A DNA stretch of 64,000 nt from Tetranychus cinnabarinus (lineage: Eukaryota > Arthropoda > Arachnida > Trombidiformes > Tetranychidae). Position 1 is the stretch's first letter; every line of letters begins with the position of its first letter. The notes under the pieces were generated by a model. It saw nothing but the letters and a program-made list of their open reading frames with translations, did no database searches and was not told where the DNA came from. Below are positions 12,201 to 24,827 of this stretch, in pieces. The position numbers were made by a program, and so were the translations under genes. The stretch lies in the NCBI GenBank assembly GCA_022266195.1, contig WHVY01000006.1, positions 5,084,001 to 5,148,000 of the forward strand, read 5' to 3'.

Positions 12201-15200
12201 GTCTGTGTTGTCAATTAAAATAAATGATTATTTTGTGTGAAGTGAAAAAGACTCAAAGAGCGATCCGATTTGACATACAACAAGAAAATGTATTAAAAGT
12301 ATCATCAATCTACCGATAATCTAATCAAATGTCAAACAGTGAAAAGTGAAGAAAAAGAGGAATCATTGGAATACAGTCGATGATGATGATGATGAGGAGA
12401 GAAAACAAGAGAAAGACAGTGATAGACAGAGAAAAAGAGAGAAGAGAGAAAGACATTTTGATATCCGGCGGCTTTTAATGGTTCTATGATTTGAATGTTT
12501 CAAAGCGGATTTTGGCAAGACCGGAACTGACCCAAGCAAATACCTCTGTTAGGTGCTGGGAGAGAAAGAGAAAGAAGGTGAAAGAAGAGATGATGATGAG
12601 GATGATAAAGTTGTCCCTCACACTGTTTTTGGCCATTTTGCTTTTGCGCTAAAAATGGAGCTTTTTTGTTGCTTCTAATATTAAATACCTGTTCAATTGG
12701 ATATTGGGTGAGACATGGCAAGAGAGGATGAGAGGTTTGATGGGCGATGAGGAAGAGAGTTGGGTTGAGAGGAGGATAAAGGCTAAGGCTATGGATGGTG
12801 ACCACCAGTCACAACTAATTGATGTTAAATGACTTGAACCATAAGAAGGATGAAGAACTGAAAATTGTTATGAAAAATAAATATATTATTATATTGCATT
12901 TTTTATTATAATAACTCGACGCTTTGTTTGTATCATTTTTTGGTGTTCAACAACAGCTTGAACATTGGAAGCAACTAGTAAAATCAGTGATGAAAGAAAG
13001 CGTAAAATGAATCAACAATTAGTCCGAAAGGTAATGATAAATATTGTACCATTTTTAATGTATTTAACATACTCATTTAACATTGAACAATTAACATTGA
13101 TGAACACTTGATTACAGTGATTACACTTTATCTTGATCACTTGATAATCAGGGAAAGTTAAAGCTGTTCATTTTAAATGGTTTTTTGTCTTTAAGATGCT
13201 TCTCCAGATCAGATCAGGAAACTAGTCTTCCGATGTCCTTCTGTAATATTGTCGGCCTGGTTTCGGTGTAATGATTACGTGTGTCACTTATTGACTTTGT
13301 GAGTTTTACCTTTTGTTGCACTTCGATTGTGAGTTTTCGACTTTTGAGGAAATTTGAAGATTTCAAAATAATCGACAGTTTGGAGATTTTGTTTTAAGTT
13401 GGTCTTTGCTTTGAACGACTTGGGTATTCTGAGACTAATGGACGCTTTGTTTGAGAAAGATTCATTTTCGTGAATTTTGCTTGTGAAATGAATGTTTCAA
13501 ATCTAAAGGAATTTTGTTGCAAATTCAGAAGTAAATTCATTGTAATCCGTTTCAAAACTTGAAATCATTTATTCAAAGTTTGGCAAAAAACCAAAAGGTC
13601 GACTATTGGTTTGCTGTGGGAAATGGTCATTATGCTTTTCGTCATTAAAGCTAAATTTAAAATCGTTATTTATCTTTGCCAATTTATTGCTAAATGTAAT
13701 TAAGTTTTTGTTTCAAGATAATCACACATTTAAAGGCATTTCAAAAGGCTGTTCAAAAGAAATGGATAATTCAATTCTTGTAAACTCATGAACGCAAGAT
13801 GCTCTATCGAGATCAGAATTTATAAATCTGTAATTGGAAATCGAATCTCGAAAAATCTAAAAACTCTTTTCTTTATAAACCAATATCGATAACTTGACAA
13901 TTTGATATTAATTTATAGAGAAAATAGTTCTTAGATTTTTCGAGTCAAGTTACCCTTGGAAGAGTGTGCAATATTTCTCGAAAATTTTCGACATGAATAC
14001 TGCTCTTAATCATGTTGGGCCTAAAATGGTATCATGAATCAAATCATTCAATTCTCATTCTCAGTTTGACAAAATTGAAACAAATTTTGAACATTTTTAG
14101 AACAAATATGAAAAAATTTCTCAAATTTCTCGAAACCTTTTTCCTTGCAAAAAAGCTGTTTGCAAACACAAAATAAACCATTAAACGGACTTTTCATGAT
14201 CTAAACATTTGCTTGCTCAACTCGAGGTGCAAGTTAATCTCAAATATCATGATGATCATACAATGATGTCTCATTTATTGGATAATCATTTTGCAACTTT
14301 GATTTCAATCTTCAACTTACCTGTCTATTGAGGAAAAAAACTCGTCACAAATCATCTGAACAACAAAAAAAAGCGAGACTCACTTTGAATGAAGGATATT
14401 AAAAGTTGATGAAATTGTGTGCAAATTGATGGAAAAGGTGACAAAAAAAGTGGACGAATCATCAGATAGTCATTTAAGGTTGACAGAATCGATGATATTT
14501 TAGTGTAAAAATGAGCTTACCTGTAACCTCACAGAAGAAGAAGAAGAAGAAGAAGCAAAAAAAGGTGAGTGAGAACAATTTATATCATTACCATTAATAT
14601 CTCGTTTACCTGTTCATTTTTTTCACGTTAGTTTTTGTTTTCATTTGTTGTGTGATACGCATTTGCGATCACGTTAATGTCTATTGACGCTAAGGTAAAG
14701 TTAAATACCTTAGGAAGTTATTATACGTTTGTCTCTCCATTACCTTGAACCTACCTTGGACAATGTTCACATCGTTCGGGCAACAGTTCCAGCAACAACA
14801 GGCAATAAAATGTGAAGCGCAAAATTGATTTCGGAACCAACTCAATGAGCGTTTCCGTTGAGTTGACTTTTTTTACCTCTTCGCACTTGCTAAATGTACA
14901 TTAATTTTCAGATGATTTATTGAATGAACCAAATATTGGCTAAAGAAGAAGAGAAAAAAAACTTTTTTTTCTTCCTGTAAAATATCGCTAATCGAATATT
15001 TGACCTTCAGAACATTTTTTTCGTCTCTTTTGGTTTTCATTTAAAGAGCGAAAAAAATGAAGAAAAGTTGAATCATAATTTGTAAAGGTTGAGTTAACAA
15101 TAAAGATCATCAACATTATGATCAAGAGCATTATCATGATCAACTGCTCAACATGAAGAAACCATAATCACCTTTTATAATTGAGTTAGCAGCGCTTTTG

Positions 15201-17692
15201 CCGACACAAAAGGGCTCATAAAATGCTCAACCCGAACTCCCTGTGATAGCACGTTGAAACATCCAAAGGGATCAGTAACTAATCAATGGACCAAATAGAA
15301 CTTTTTTTTTCTAAATTTTCTTCTTCTTCTTCTCAACGTTATTGGCCATTATATTGTCAGTAAAATAAATAATAATCATAATGACAATAATCATAAGGTA
15401 AAGGTAAGGGGCAAAGTTAATAGCTATAACCAGGTATGGCACACATAAAAAGGGTAATACTGATTGCGTTTACAGTGATTGTGACGGTTGATGGCGATGG
15501 TTAAATAGTCATTGGATGCTTGATGATCTTTCAGATCGGTATGGATGAGCGACTATCGACTTACCAGTAGTGAAAAGTGACGCCAATTTATTCAACTTTA
15601 TTAACAGGTAACTTCATTGACGGACAGATAAACATCATTCATTTTCCAAACACTATTCACTGTCTCATCATCATCATAATCATCATCACCATGAACATCT
15701 TGTAAGGTTAATATACTTGAATACTTTTCTCTTAAAAAACATTTTTTTTCTTTTCTCTTTTTTCACCTTTTCTTCTTCTTTATTCCGTATTTATTGCTGC
15801 TCATTTTTTGACCTTTCTTTATCTTGTACTTTGTTTTCTTGCTCAAAATTTGTTTCCGTCTCATCATCTTTCAATTCGTGTTTGCACGTTACTAACGATT
15901 CGCATCAATTCAAGTCTTGTTACCTGTCTATCGGCGGTATAAACTGATACTTTTTCAACCTTTTAATGTTCATCATTCATTCATTTTTTGGCTTTTTTTC
16001 GTTCGCTCTTTTTCAACATTTAACTCAAATTTTGATTAAAAAGTTTTCATTTTCAAAATTCAATATTTGCTGAGTTAAATGCGAAACTTTTATCTTAATA
16101 TTTCATCAAATGATTCGAGTTTTCGTTTTTGTCAGAAATTTGAGTGATTTTATGAACATTTTCAACTCAAGTTTTCGTTTCAATATTGAAGCATTTCCAT
16201 GTGCATGTTGAATCCTCCATCATGGCATCGAACTTAATGATCGATTCGAATCTTTTTTCGGAAATTTTCGTCTCTTTTCAACATTGAATTTTTGGTAATT
16301 TTGCAAATTGAAACTTTCGCAAACAAATTTCCGTGAAAATCGATGTCAAAAATTCTAGAAAGAATGAAATTAAAAGTTGAAAGTCTTAAGTTTCAGAAAC
16401 TGAAAAACTGTGCTTCGAAACACAAGATAATGAAATCTTGAAATAAAAACGAAAAACAATATTCTGAGTTTTTAAAGTTGATGTAGTTCGCGCAAAGATT
16501 TTAAGCTTTTCAAAATGTTTCAGACTCCGAATGGGATTGTGATCAGAAAATTTTTGTTGCAACTCATTTCAAGCCTTTCCTTGCCTGAACCAACTTGTTG
16601 CACCTTACGAGCTAATCAACTTTGAAGTGGAATCTGACATTTAGTGCGCAAAATGGTCAAAATTGTAAACTTGTCCAAGCTTTTGAGCGACTATCTGAAA
16701 GGTTGAGACAATTGAGATCAAATTGAAATGTTGCTCGTTTTGCCCTCATTTTGTTCGTTAATTGTCTTTTCTCTATTTTTTATCATCATCATGATTGTTG
16801 CTTGTTTTGATCACTCACATTGACCAATGTATCCACGTTTTTTTTGTTGTTAATGATGATTGAAAATGTCCTTGGGATGATTGATGATTTACTTGGCTAA
16901 ACTGTTACCAGCTGTAAAAGTTTGACTTCTGTTGGTTACACCAGAAGCTTCAATTGATATGTAATATCATTGACGATGATGACTTTTCAAATTAACTAGC
17001 TTTTTCCACTCAAATTATCACTTTTCACTTTTCGTTTTCACTTCTTTCTCATCGTTCTCATTAATTTACCTTATCTTCATCATCTTTCTTTTCACGACTA
17101 ATTGGCTAATTGTATTTTTTTCATGGTAATGAAGAAGGCGAAAAAACAAGCGAATCAAAAAAGATGAGAAAAATAAACTAAAAAATTGATCATTTCTTCC
17201 TCATTGAGAGACTTGCTCTTCCTTTGCACCTGAAACTCAATTGAAGACATTCAGTGTGACCATTACTCACGCCTTTACATCGTCATTTATGGTGTCATCA
17301 TGAGTAGCATGATAAACATGATGATACAATGAATTTACAATGAAAATTACCTTGAACAGCTTGATGTTGTTTTTTTTTGTTGTTGGCCAAATTTGGTAGC
17401 CTTGGATCCAAATGTCACAAATGGACAAAATGTCAAGGGAAAAATGTGAGACCAAAAAAAGCAACAGGACAAGTCGTGTCCATTGTAACGGTATTTTTAC
17501 AGTTTTTGGACTTTTTTTTCTCACAGACTTGGACTTGATAAGGTGAAATGAAAACAGAGGGAGAAATGGGAACAAAGACTTGAATAAAGCCAGGTAAGTA
17601 ACAGGGTAAGAAACAAAGGTGAAATAAGATGAAGGTGAAGAGGAGTGAAGAGCGAGAGAGAGAGAAAAGTGGATCATAGCGATTACGCATTG
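9220..17692. other. Gene-free stretch in the middle of the 17 kb desert
   Basis: I see no supportable gene. A GT dinucleotide run sits near 9259-9273 and a CT run near 9481-9500. The frame at 9220-9453 is hydrophobic then Asn-rich, followed by GTTAAA, and could in principle be a first coding exon, but half of it translates a microsatellite and no family is recognisable. AT-rich spacer with repeated TTGAAA/TTTCAA words fills 9800-10450, 13500-14200 and 16000-16700. GAA triplet runs occur near 14534-14556. Confidence 0.5.
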
Positions 17693-18484
17693 AGTCCCGT
17701 TATATTTTGACCAAAGGTTATTTTGCTCGATGAGAAAAAGTTATTGAAAGAGAAAAAAAAAGTTGAACAAATGTTAGGTAAAAAAAGCAAGGTAAAGGTA
17801 AAGCTTAGGGCGAGCGAAAAAAGGACCACTCAAGAGAAAGAAAAAAGGACCAAACTGATGATGATGATAATGAAGATGAGGATGAAAGGGAAGATGAAAA
17901 GGTAAGAAAAGTAAACGGTAAAGTAAATGTTATGCGAGTTTTTTAGTGTTTTGCCAAAAATGATGATAACTTTGGGATGAGAAGGATGATGATGGAGAGA
18001 GAGAGAGAAGAGGAAAGAGGAAGAAAGTCCTGAGAAAATAATCTTAAGATGCAAATAGAAAAAAGAAAGAGAAGAAAAGAGGAAAACCTTAAAATAGTGT
18101 TACAAAGAAATGGTCCTAAGCCAAAGGGCAGTTCAAGGTCTTTGGTCTTTATTATGTAAGAAGATGTAAGATACTCAAGTTACTCAGAGTTGGGTTGCGG
18201 GTTTAGTCTCAAGGCTATTTTCAACCATGTTTGACCACATAGAAACAAGAAGGACTTTTCCTTGACTTTTGCCTTTTTTTGTTCAAAGTTAATTTGATGA
18301 AATGGAGGAAGATGAAAATTTGATGAGCATTTGGTTGGATGATGGATCAACTCGGAAACCATAAGGTTTAATGAATGGTCATCGATCTTGTGTCAAACAT
18401 GGTTACTCAACGGACTTTGTGCTGACCCTCGGAATATTTTAGGTTGCTTGACCTACTCTTGTCCATGTAACCTAATCATTACGT
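17693..18484. repeat. Left copy of a large dispersed inverted duplication
   Basis: This block of about 790 bases recurs, reverse-complemented and diverged, at 24828-25685. Anchors that pair include GACCAAAGG (17710) with CCTTTGGTC (25657), the stretch around GGTCCTAAGCCAAAGGGCAG (18111) with CTGCCCTTTGGCTTAGGACC (25274), and CCATGTAACC...TAATCATTACG near 18463-18484. It contains GA-rich tracts and no coding sequence. The copies lie on opposite sides of the leucine-zipper gene. Confidence 0.75.
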
Positions 18485-19599
18485 TTCAATCTTTAAGACC
18501 AGAGTAGAAGAAAATTTTTGTAAAAAAAAAGTAAAAGAGAAATGGTAAAAGTTTGCAGTTTAAAGCATGGTCATGATGGTCAAGGAAAATAAAGAAATGG
18601 AAAAAAATGAAAATGGTCGAAACAAGTTGTGAAGGCGAATCTATTTAGGTCAATCTTTCTCAATTGTTTTTGCTCATTTGAAGGAAAGAAAAAAATGTCT
18701 CGCTGTTGGTCAGTGGACAAGATTGCCCGATGGATAAGAAGCAAAAATTGTATCACTTTTGCCTTGTTTCAGTCTTTTCCTTCCTTCTCATCTTTGCTCA
18801 TCTCTTGTTGGCCAGTCTCTTGTTTATGGTGATAACAAATGTGTTACAAGGCAAAAGTTACTGATAAGAGAAACTCAATTATTATCGTTAAAATGGTAAT
18901 CTTGTAAGTTACAAATCACTTTAAATGTTGTTTGCTATTATTACAATCAACAAATCAGTCTTGTGTGTTGACTTTTTGTTTGGCTTCATAAGTTAACCGA
19001 GTATTAAACATGAAAAGATGAAATTTAATATTGAACAATATTGAAATGCTAATTGACTGTGATTGAGTTAATCAACGTTTGGTCAGAGTTTCAGTTTACT
19101 TTTAATTAATCCAATGTTGACGTTGAGATTTTTTTTGAGAAAAAAAATGTTCAGGTTGTCGTTATTGTTGATCATGTTGTTTGATGTCTTGAATTGCAAA
19201 TGTCTTGATTAAACTTGAAGAGACTGTAAACACATGGATTCGCGATTAATTATTATAAATTTGCTATCTTGAGAGGCTATTTTCACTAATTTTTTTTCAA
19301 GTCCAGTCTTACTTTTTTTCAAGGTAAATATTTACTGATCTCGTCTCAATATTGTTACGGTAATATACTTTATCAAGGTAATATCTAATTATAATCAACT
19401 AACCAAAAATGGCCAATCAATGACTTTGAATATGTCAAATAATCATATCCAAGGGTCAAACTTTACAGTTAAACAATCACAAAATGCCGTAAGTGTAAAT
19501 ATTGATCAATATTTAATATGCATCATCTTCATCTTCTTGGTCTACTTTTTGTATAAATCCATAATCATCATTTTCATTTTTTTCATCTTCTTATTTCTC

Positions 19600-20420
19600 G
19601 TTTCAACAAAGTCTGGTTAGGCCTAAAGACATTAACTTTTCAACTTAACAGAGTCACTCTCTCTGGATCAAATGTTGCTTCATCTTGAGGTATAATCGTT
19701 GAGTTGGATAATCATTTGGATTTGAGTTTACATTTTCATTTTCATCTCCATTTATCATCATCTTTTTGGCATACTTTTTTGATTGTAATAATTCACAATT
19801 ATCATGATCATCTTCATTATTCATCTTCTCTTCGTCATTATATTCATCTTAACTCTCATTTCAACCAAGTCTGGTTAAGCCTAAAGTCGATAAATTTTCA
19901 ACCTAAGAAAGTCACTCTCTCTGCATTAAGTTTTGCTTCATGTTGGGGTGTAATCGTGGAGATGGTTTGCGATCTGGACTTGAGTTTTCATTCGGATTTT
20001 AATTTCATTTTCATCTTGATTTTTATCATCGTCTTTATTATAATTAAACGATTCTGGTTGATTGGGCCTTAATATTTTGTTTTTAGCCTAAAAAGACACT
20101 CTCTTTATCTTTCTTTCTCTTCCTTTCTACATCAAATGTGGTATCAAGTCAAGGTATTTTACGTGGGCAACAACTTTTAATCTTCATTTTGGTCATTATT
20201 TTGGCCATCGCTTTGGCCATCATTTATACCTCCATTTCAACCTTCATGTTGACCTTCACTTCAATCTCCATTTTAGTCATCATATTGATCACCTTCATCT
20301 TTGATCATCTTATCTATCATCATATAAGGCTTGTTGTTTAGGCCTTATCACATTAGCTTAATTTCAACCCAACAAAGTGACTCTTTACCCATCAAAAGTA
20401 GCATATTGTTTAACCATTTT
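19600..20420. repeat. Diverged tandem repeat, about 190-270 base period
   Basis: A diagnostic segment, TTAGGCCTAAA-like sequence followed 25-40 bases later by a GTCACTCTCTCT-like sequence and an ATCAAATGTTGCTTCAT-like sequence, recurs at about 19617, 19876, 20066 and 20338. Between the copies lie (TTCATTTTCATC)-type short repeats. These short repeats produce long hydrophobic open frames rich in Phe, His, Ile and Leu on the plus strand, which I do not regard as genes. Confidence 0.7.
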
Positions 20421-20599
20421 ACGTGGTTGAAGTTTCACTCTCAAACTGTGATTCCTCTTGATCTTTATTCTGACCATTTTCACTCTGACCATCATAATAA
20501 TTTAATTTACATGAATGACACACTCGTCTAATTGATTAACAGTACCAAAGCGTTACACTTTCATTATGTTGGCTGTTGAAGTGATTGCACATTTGATTA

Positions 20600-20890
20600 A
20601 TATTGTGATTAATATGATGGTCGATCATTTGTTGCCCTTTTCATGTTAGTTTATGTAAACCCGTATTAAGTGTCAATGTCCTTGTGAATGCATAATGACA
20701 CCAATCAAGATTAAATTAACAATTTAACCTAAAATGTGATCATCTTGCACCAAACCAAAAAAGCTAAACAATTTTTGCGTTTATTGTTTTCAAATGGCGT
20801 TTACAAACAAACAACAAATTGAACCATTAATACATCATCATTTAGAATTAATTTTCCTCCTTACATTTAACGCCTACAATTAAGTCATTT
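20600..20890. repeat. Left copy of a second inverted duplicated block
   Basis: Sequence here recurs reverse-complemented at about 26134-26350. Shared anchors are AACCCGTATTAA, TGTCCTTGTGAAT, TTAACCTAAAATG, TGTTTTCAAATGGCGTT and ACGCCTAC, in the same relative order after reversal. No coding sequence is visible. The pairing axis differs from that of the 17693-18484 block. Confidence 0.65.
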
Positions 20891-21342
20891 AATCAAGAAG
20901 AAAAAAAATCCAATGATTAACCATTACAATAAGCACCATTAACCATAGCACATGAAAGTGCGAGACACAAGAAAAAGTAAAACTTGCGATTCTCTTGTTA
21001 ACCTAAAAAAGCAATTTTTACTTTTACAATTTATGCGCAAAATGACCTGCAATTAAATTGAATATCAATTAACCTTTATTGTTAATTAATGGCCATCATC
21101 AAGTCGACAAGTCTTTCCTGGTTAATTTGCCATATTTACATAATGATTACTATTTGATTGGAAAAGGTCTGCAAAGGTAAAAGGTGAAGTCAACTTTGAT
21201 CATTGGATCAGTTTAATGATTATTTCAATGAATCATTTTTCGCCTTCAATAATGTTTGATCATGGCTCAGACTCTTGACCATGAGTTGGCAACTTTTCAA
21301 TGAAGACGAAGAGGAAAATAAAGAATCATTTAAAGACATATT

Positions 21343-21348
21343 TTTATT
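21343..21348 (-). terminator. Polyadenylation signal AATAAA of the leucine-zipper gene
   Basis: AATAAA reads on the minus strand 72 bases past the stop codon of the leucine-zipper ORF. This is a normal distance and supports the ORF being a terminal coding exon. Confidence 0.6.
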
Positions 21349-21419
21349 GTTTCATTTTTAGGTAAACTGCGCTTTTTGGCCACTTTTTTTGGCTCCCATT
21401 GCAATTGGGCCAACTTGGG

Positions 21420-22688
21420 TTAACCCTCTTTTTTGGCTGCATCAATCAAAATGTTGGTTATTTTGGTTTGTAAAATTTTAAACTGATGTTCCATTACTCG
21501 AATCTGTTCCCTGAGAATGCTATTTTCCGATTCAAGGCGTTTATCTTCCGACATCATTTTGTCCAGCTTTTCCTTTTTGGTCAGTTTACCTCGATGGTGA
21601 CCTCGATGGGAACGTGACTGGTCGTCTAGGTTGATTCGTTTACGGTGTGCTCGGGTTAGGTTTGAGGAGGAAGAAGAGGAGTAGTTGGAAGAGGCTGAGG
21701 ATGAGCATGATGATAGGTCACCATCGTCTATGGTAAATAGATAGTCTTGATCGGCTGTGGATGAAGCTGATGAGGCTAGTGAGGATATTGAGGTTGAACA
21801 GGACGAGTTGGATGATAGACTGGCAAATGGACGGTTAAAGTTCCAATTGTTTGTACTTGGGTTTGAGGTTAGAGTTGGTGTTGAGTAAACATTTGAATGT
21901 TGAATCTGATTGAATGAACCGATTGGTAAGGTTGATCCTGTTGTTGGTTCAGTTGTTGGTGTTTCCATTGAAGAGTATTGGCAAATGTAGGGATAATGAT
22001 TATGATGGTTATGATGATTATTTAGGTTAGATGATGATGATGATTCATAATGGGAAAATGAATATGATCTAGAACGATGTTCATTTAGTTGTTCTGTTTG
22101 TGGTGAAGATGATGATGAGGAACAATTTTCTGTATTTAATGACCATAATGTTTCATTTACTGTATTATTGTAATTAACATGGTTACCATTAGTTGTATAT
22201 GTTAATTCATGTGATCCTGTTTCTCTGTAATCACTTGTTGTTGGTAAACTCATCTGTTGATGGTGGTGTTGCTGGGTAAATTGTTGGCTGTACACTTGGT
22301 TTGGGTAAGAGTTAGACGTTGTTGGTCTTATTAGTATGGGTTCAATTTGATTTAATGGAAAATTGGATTCTCCAATGAAATCTGAATTACCATTAATCAA
22401 GTCACTTTCATTAAATGATGTCTCATTGGGTGGAGATGTTAATGGTTGGTGTTGTTGTTGTGATTGTTGTTGTTGTTCAGGTTGATTCATTGATGGTGAA
22501 GGTGCAAAGGATGGTGAAGATGATGTATATTGTGAATTGATGTAATTGCATGTAACACTGTACATATCATAATAGGGAAATGTTAATTCAATTGAATCAA
22601 AATTACAAACTGTTTCAGCTGGTAATTCATTTCTTTTACCAGTTGATTCAGTTGGTTTATCCATATCATGAAGATTACCTTGATCCAT
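21420..22688 (-). CDS. Leucine-zipper protein of C/EBP-CHOP type (bZIP-like transcription factor)
   Basis: The exon encodes a 422-residue protein. Most of it is low complexity: Gln-rich (about 70-82), Ser-rich (about 190-345) and His/Asn-rich. The last 50 residues form a clear zipper with heptad residues M378, L385, L392, M399, L406 and I413, and Asn389 at an 'a' position, as is usual in bZIP dimers; the LESENSIL core resembles the LxxENxxL of CHOP and C/EBP. The preceding region is basic (RAHRKR, RGHHRGKLTKK) but lacks the invariant N-x7-R/C DNA-contact pattern. It may therefore act like CHOP, with altered DNA binding, or as a dimerising inhibitor. The ATG sits directly after a good acceptor (TTTCAATTTAG) and the stop is followed by AATAAA. 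No protein domain other than the zipper is recognised. A non-bZIP coiled-coil protein is the alternative. Confidence 0.65.
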   Translation of the reverse strand: MDQGNLHDMDKPTESTGKRNELPAETVCNFDSIELTFPYYDMYSVTCNYINSQYTSSSPSFAPSPSMNQPEQQQQSQQQHQPLTSPPNETSFNESDLINGNSDFIGESNFPLNQIEPILIRPTTSNSYPNQVYSQQFTQQHHHQQMSLPTTSDYRETGSHELTYTTNGNHVNYNNTVNETLWSLNTENCSSSSSSPQTEQLNEHRSRSYSFSHYESSSSSNLNNHHNHHNHYPYICQYSSMETPTTEPTTGSTLPIGSFNQIQHSNVYSTPTLTSNPSTNNWNFNRPFASLSSNSSCSTSISSLASSASSTADQDYLFTIDDGDLSSCSSSASSNYSSSSSSNLTRAHRKRINLDDQSRSHRGHHRGKLTKKEKLDKMMSEDKRLESENSILREQIRVMEHQFKILQTKITNILIDAAKKEG

Positions 22689-22755
22689 CTAAATTGAAAG
22701 AAAGACATTAGAAATAATTAAAGATCAATTTACTTTCATCAATCAAATGACTTAC
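22689..22755 (-). other. Probable 67-base 5'UTR intron of the leucine-zipper gene
   Basis: On the minus strand CAT/GTAAGT at 22755 is a strong donor. A pyrimidine-rich stretch ending TTTAG at 22689 is a good acceptor immediately before the start codon. 67 bases fits the other short introns in this window. Confidence 0.55.
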
Positions 22756-22756
22756 A

Positions 22757-22905
22757 TGACCAGTTGACTTGGTAGGTCGACTTGTAGGTTGACTTGGCTA
22801 AGATGACTTGTAAGCTTGACTTAGGAGGTTGACTTGGTTAGGTTGAGTGAAAAGGTTGACACAGGAGGTTGACTGGTTGCACTCGTAACAGGCCTGTTGG
22901 TTGAC
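22757..22905 (-). repeat. Degenerate short tandem repeat of GGTTGACTTG type in the presumed 5'UTR
   Basis: About ten loosely spaced copies of (G)TTGACTTG / (A)GGTTGAC occur on the plus strand; read on the transcribed minus strand they are CAAGTCAACC. They fill the exon immediately upstream of the short leader intron. They could be a simple degenerate repeat or an array of protein-binding sites. Confidence 0.55.
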
Positions 22906-24827
22906 TTTGTTTTATCGGCAGATGATTGGGTTTCTCGGTTGAGCCTTTTCAAGACTTTGGCTTGACTTTTGTTTGCCTTTACATTGTGAACTTAATTGAA
23001 TTTCAGTTCACAATCAAAGGTATCAACTGGCACAGTTGTAACTGAGTAAACCTTTCAGTTTATCCAATTTATCTTACCTGGCAAAAGATTATCATTATAT
23101 GTACAAATTGATTGCGATATCTATCATGTTGAATGTATAAAAATATCTTGATATTAACAATAATTTAAGCTGTATTAATCTAATGTGTTCATTAATACAC
23201 ACACATTGGATGGATTTAGTGAGGAAAGCAGAGGAAAAAAATCCTTGTTCATCTGTAATTGTATCAAATTAAAACCGCTAATCTAATCTATTCTCAATGA
23301 ATATGAATACGTTTGTTCAGCTAATCAATCGTATTAATCAGTTAACCACTTTGGTGGTTGCATGGGTTGAATGCGATTCGATTGAAGCACAAAAAAATTC
23401 AATTTTATCTTCTTTTATATAATATTATATTTTCATAATAATATATTATAATAATATATTTAGTTATCGCTTTGACATTGGACATTATTCATTGTAATCA
23501 TTCAGTGAAATCAGTTGCCAATATCAATTGTTTACACGACAATTAGACAATCATTTGAACACTTGTTGTGTGTGCTTTTTTTTGTAATAATTGTGTGAAT
23601 TATGTTGCTCTTGGTTACACTCCTTTCAGTGATTAGGAAGACAATTAGATTGCCCTAATTAAACTGTTAATTTTCCTTTTCCTTTAACAGCATCTTGTTG
23701 GTATTTTTTATTAATCTTTAACCTGATTTGTTTCATTGTAAATCATATTCAATGATTGTTATCAGTACTTGAATTTGGAATCAGCGATTTAGCCTTTTTC
23801 CTTGTGCTTTAACAGACGTTGCTTTTACATCATAACTATGTAAAACATCTTTCACCTTTTAATTGTTAACTGTCCAGTAACAATCAATTTGATTATGTGT
23901 TAACAAAACAACGGCAACATTAATTTTACCTTTATTTTTGTTGCTGCTTTTGTCTTTCGATTGATTTATTGTTGTTATTTATTTTGCTGCTACAACTTTT
24001 GATGGTTTATTCAGTTTATCTGACATTATTCTGATATCATTTTGCTCTTGATTAATTTAGATTAATGCCATTGACTTACAATTAAAATTGTAATTCTCAT
24101 TGTTTTTACCTTTTTTTTCCTGTTCTGGATTACTTAACAAGTGCCATCTATTGATGTATTATTTAGTGAATAGATTTGAAACATATTTTTACTAGTTTAA
24201 TTAACGGTTAAACAAAAAGGTAATGTTTTTTATTTTCATTGTATGTTTCACGGTCAATTGGGCTAATTTAATTTACTATTTTTTTGCCTTTATTATTATA
24301 GTGATTAATGGACTAATGATGATTGACTGTTGAAAGGATAAAACATTGGTGGTTAGCGAGGTTAATCAGGTGATAGATAGACAATGAAAATGAAGCTTGG
24401 TTTTAACCATTTCTGTCTAACGTTTCTGTTTTGGTTGCTTTGGCTAGTTGGACTTTTATTGATTGCTTTTGGTCAAGCCAGGCAGACAATGTGAGGATTT
24501 CAATGTGTCCTTATCTTTTGGTTAATGCTTTGGTGCTTTGGTTTATTACTAATTGGTTGTAATGTTATCTAATAACTTGTGGAATGACTTGGCTAACAAA
24601 ACTTTTTTGTCTACTCTACTGGTGGAAAACCCTGTCATGGTCAGTTACATGGAAACGCATATTGTCTCTGTGATTTCATTTCCTTTCCTTTTGTTTAGAT
24701 AATCATCTTCATTACCATCATGTCCATGCTTCAAGCAACTTCCTTTTTTTACACATATACATTTTTGTCTCTTTTTTTAAGCATATTTTTTTGCACTTCT
24801 CTCTTTTTTAGCTGTCCCTTTAGGTTG
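22906..24827. other. Gene-free upstream flank of the leucine-zipper gene
   Basis: No gene is visible. A TATA-like AT-rich palindromic run (TATAATATTATATTTTCA region) lies at about 23418-23460, and AT-rich spacer fills the rest. The promoter of the leucine-zipper gene should be here, but I cannot place it. Confidence 0.45.
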
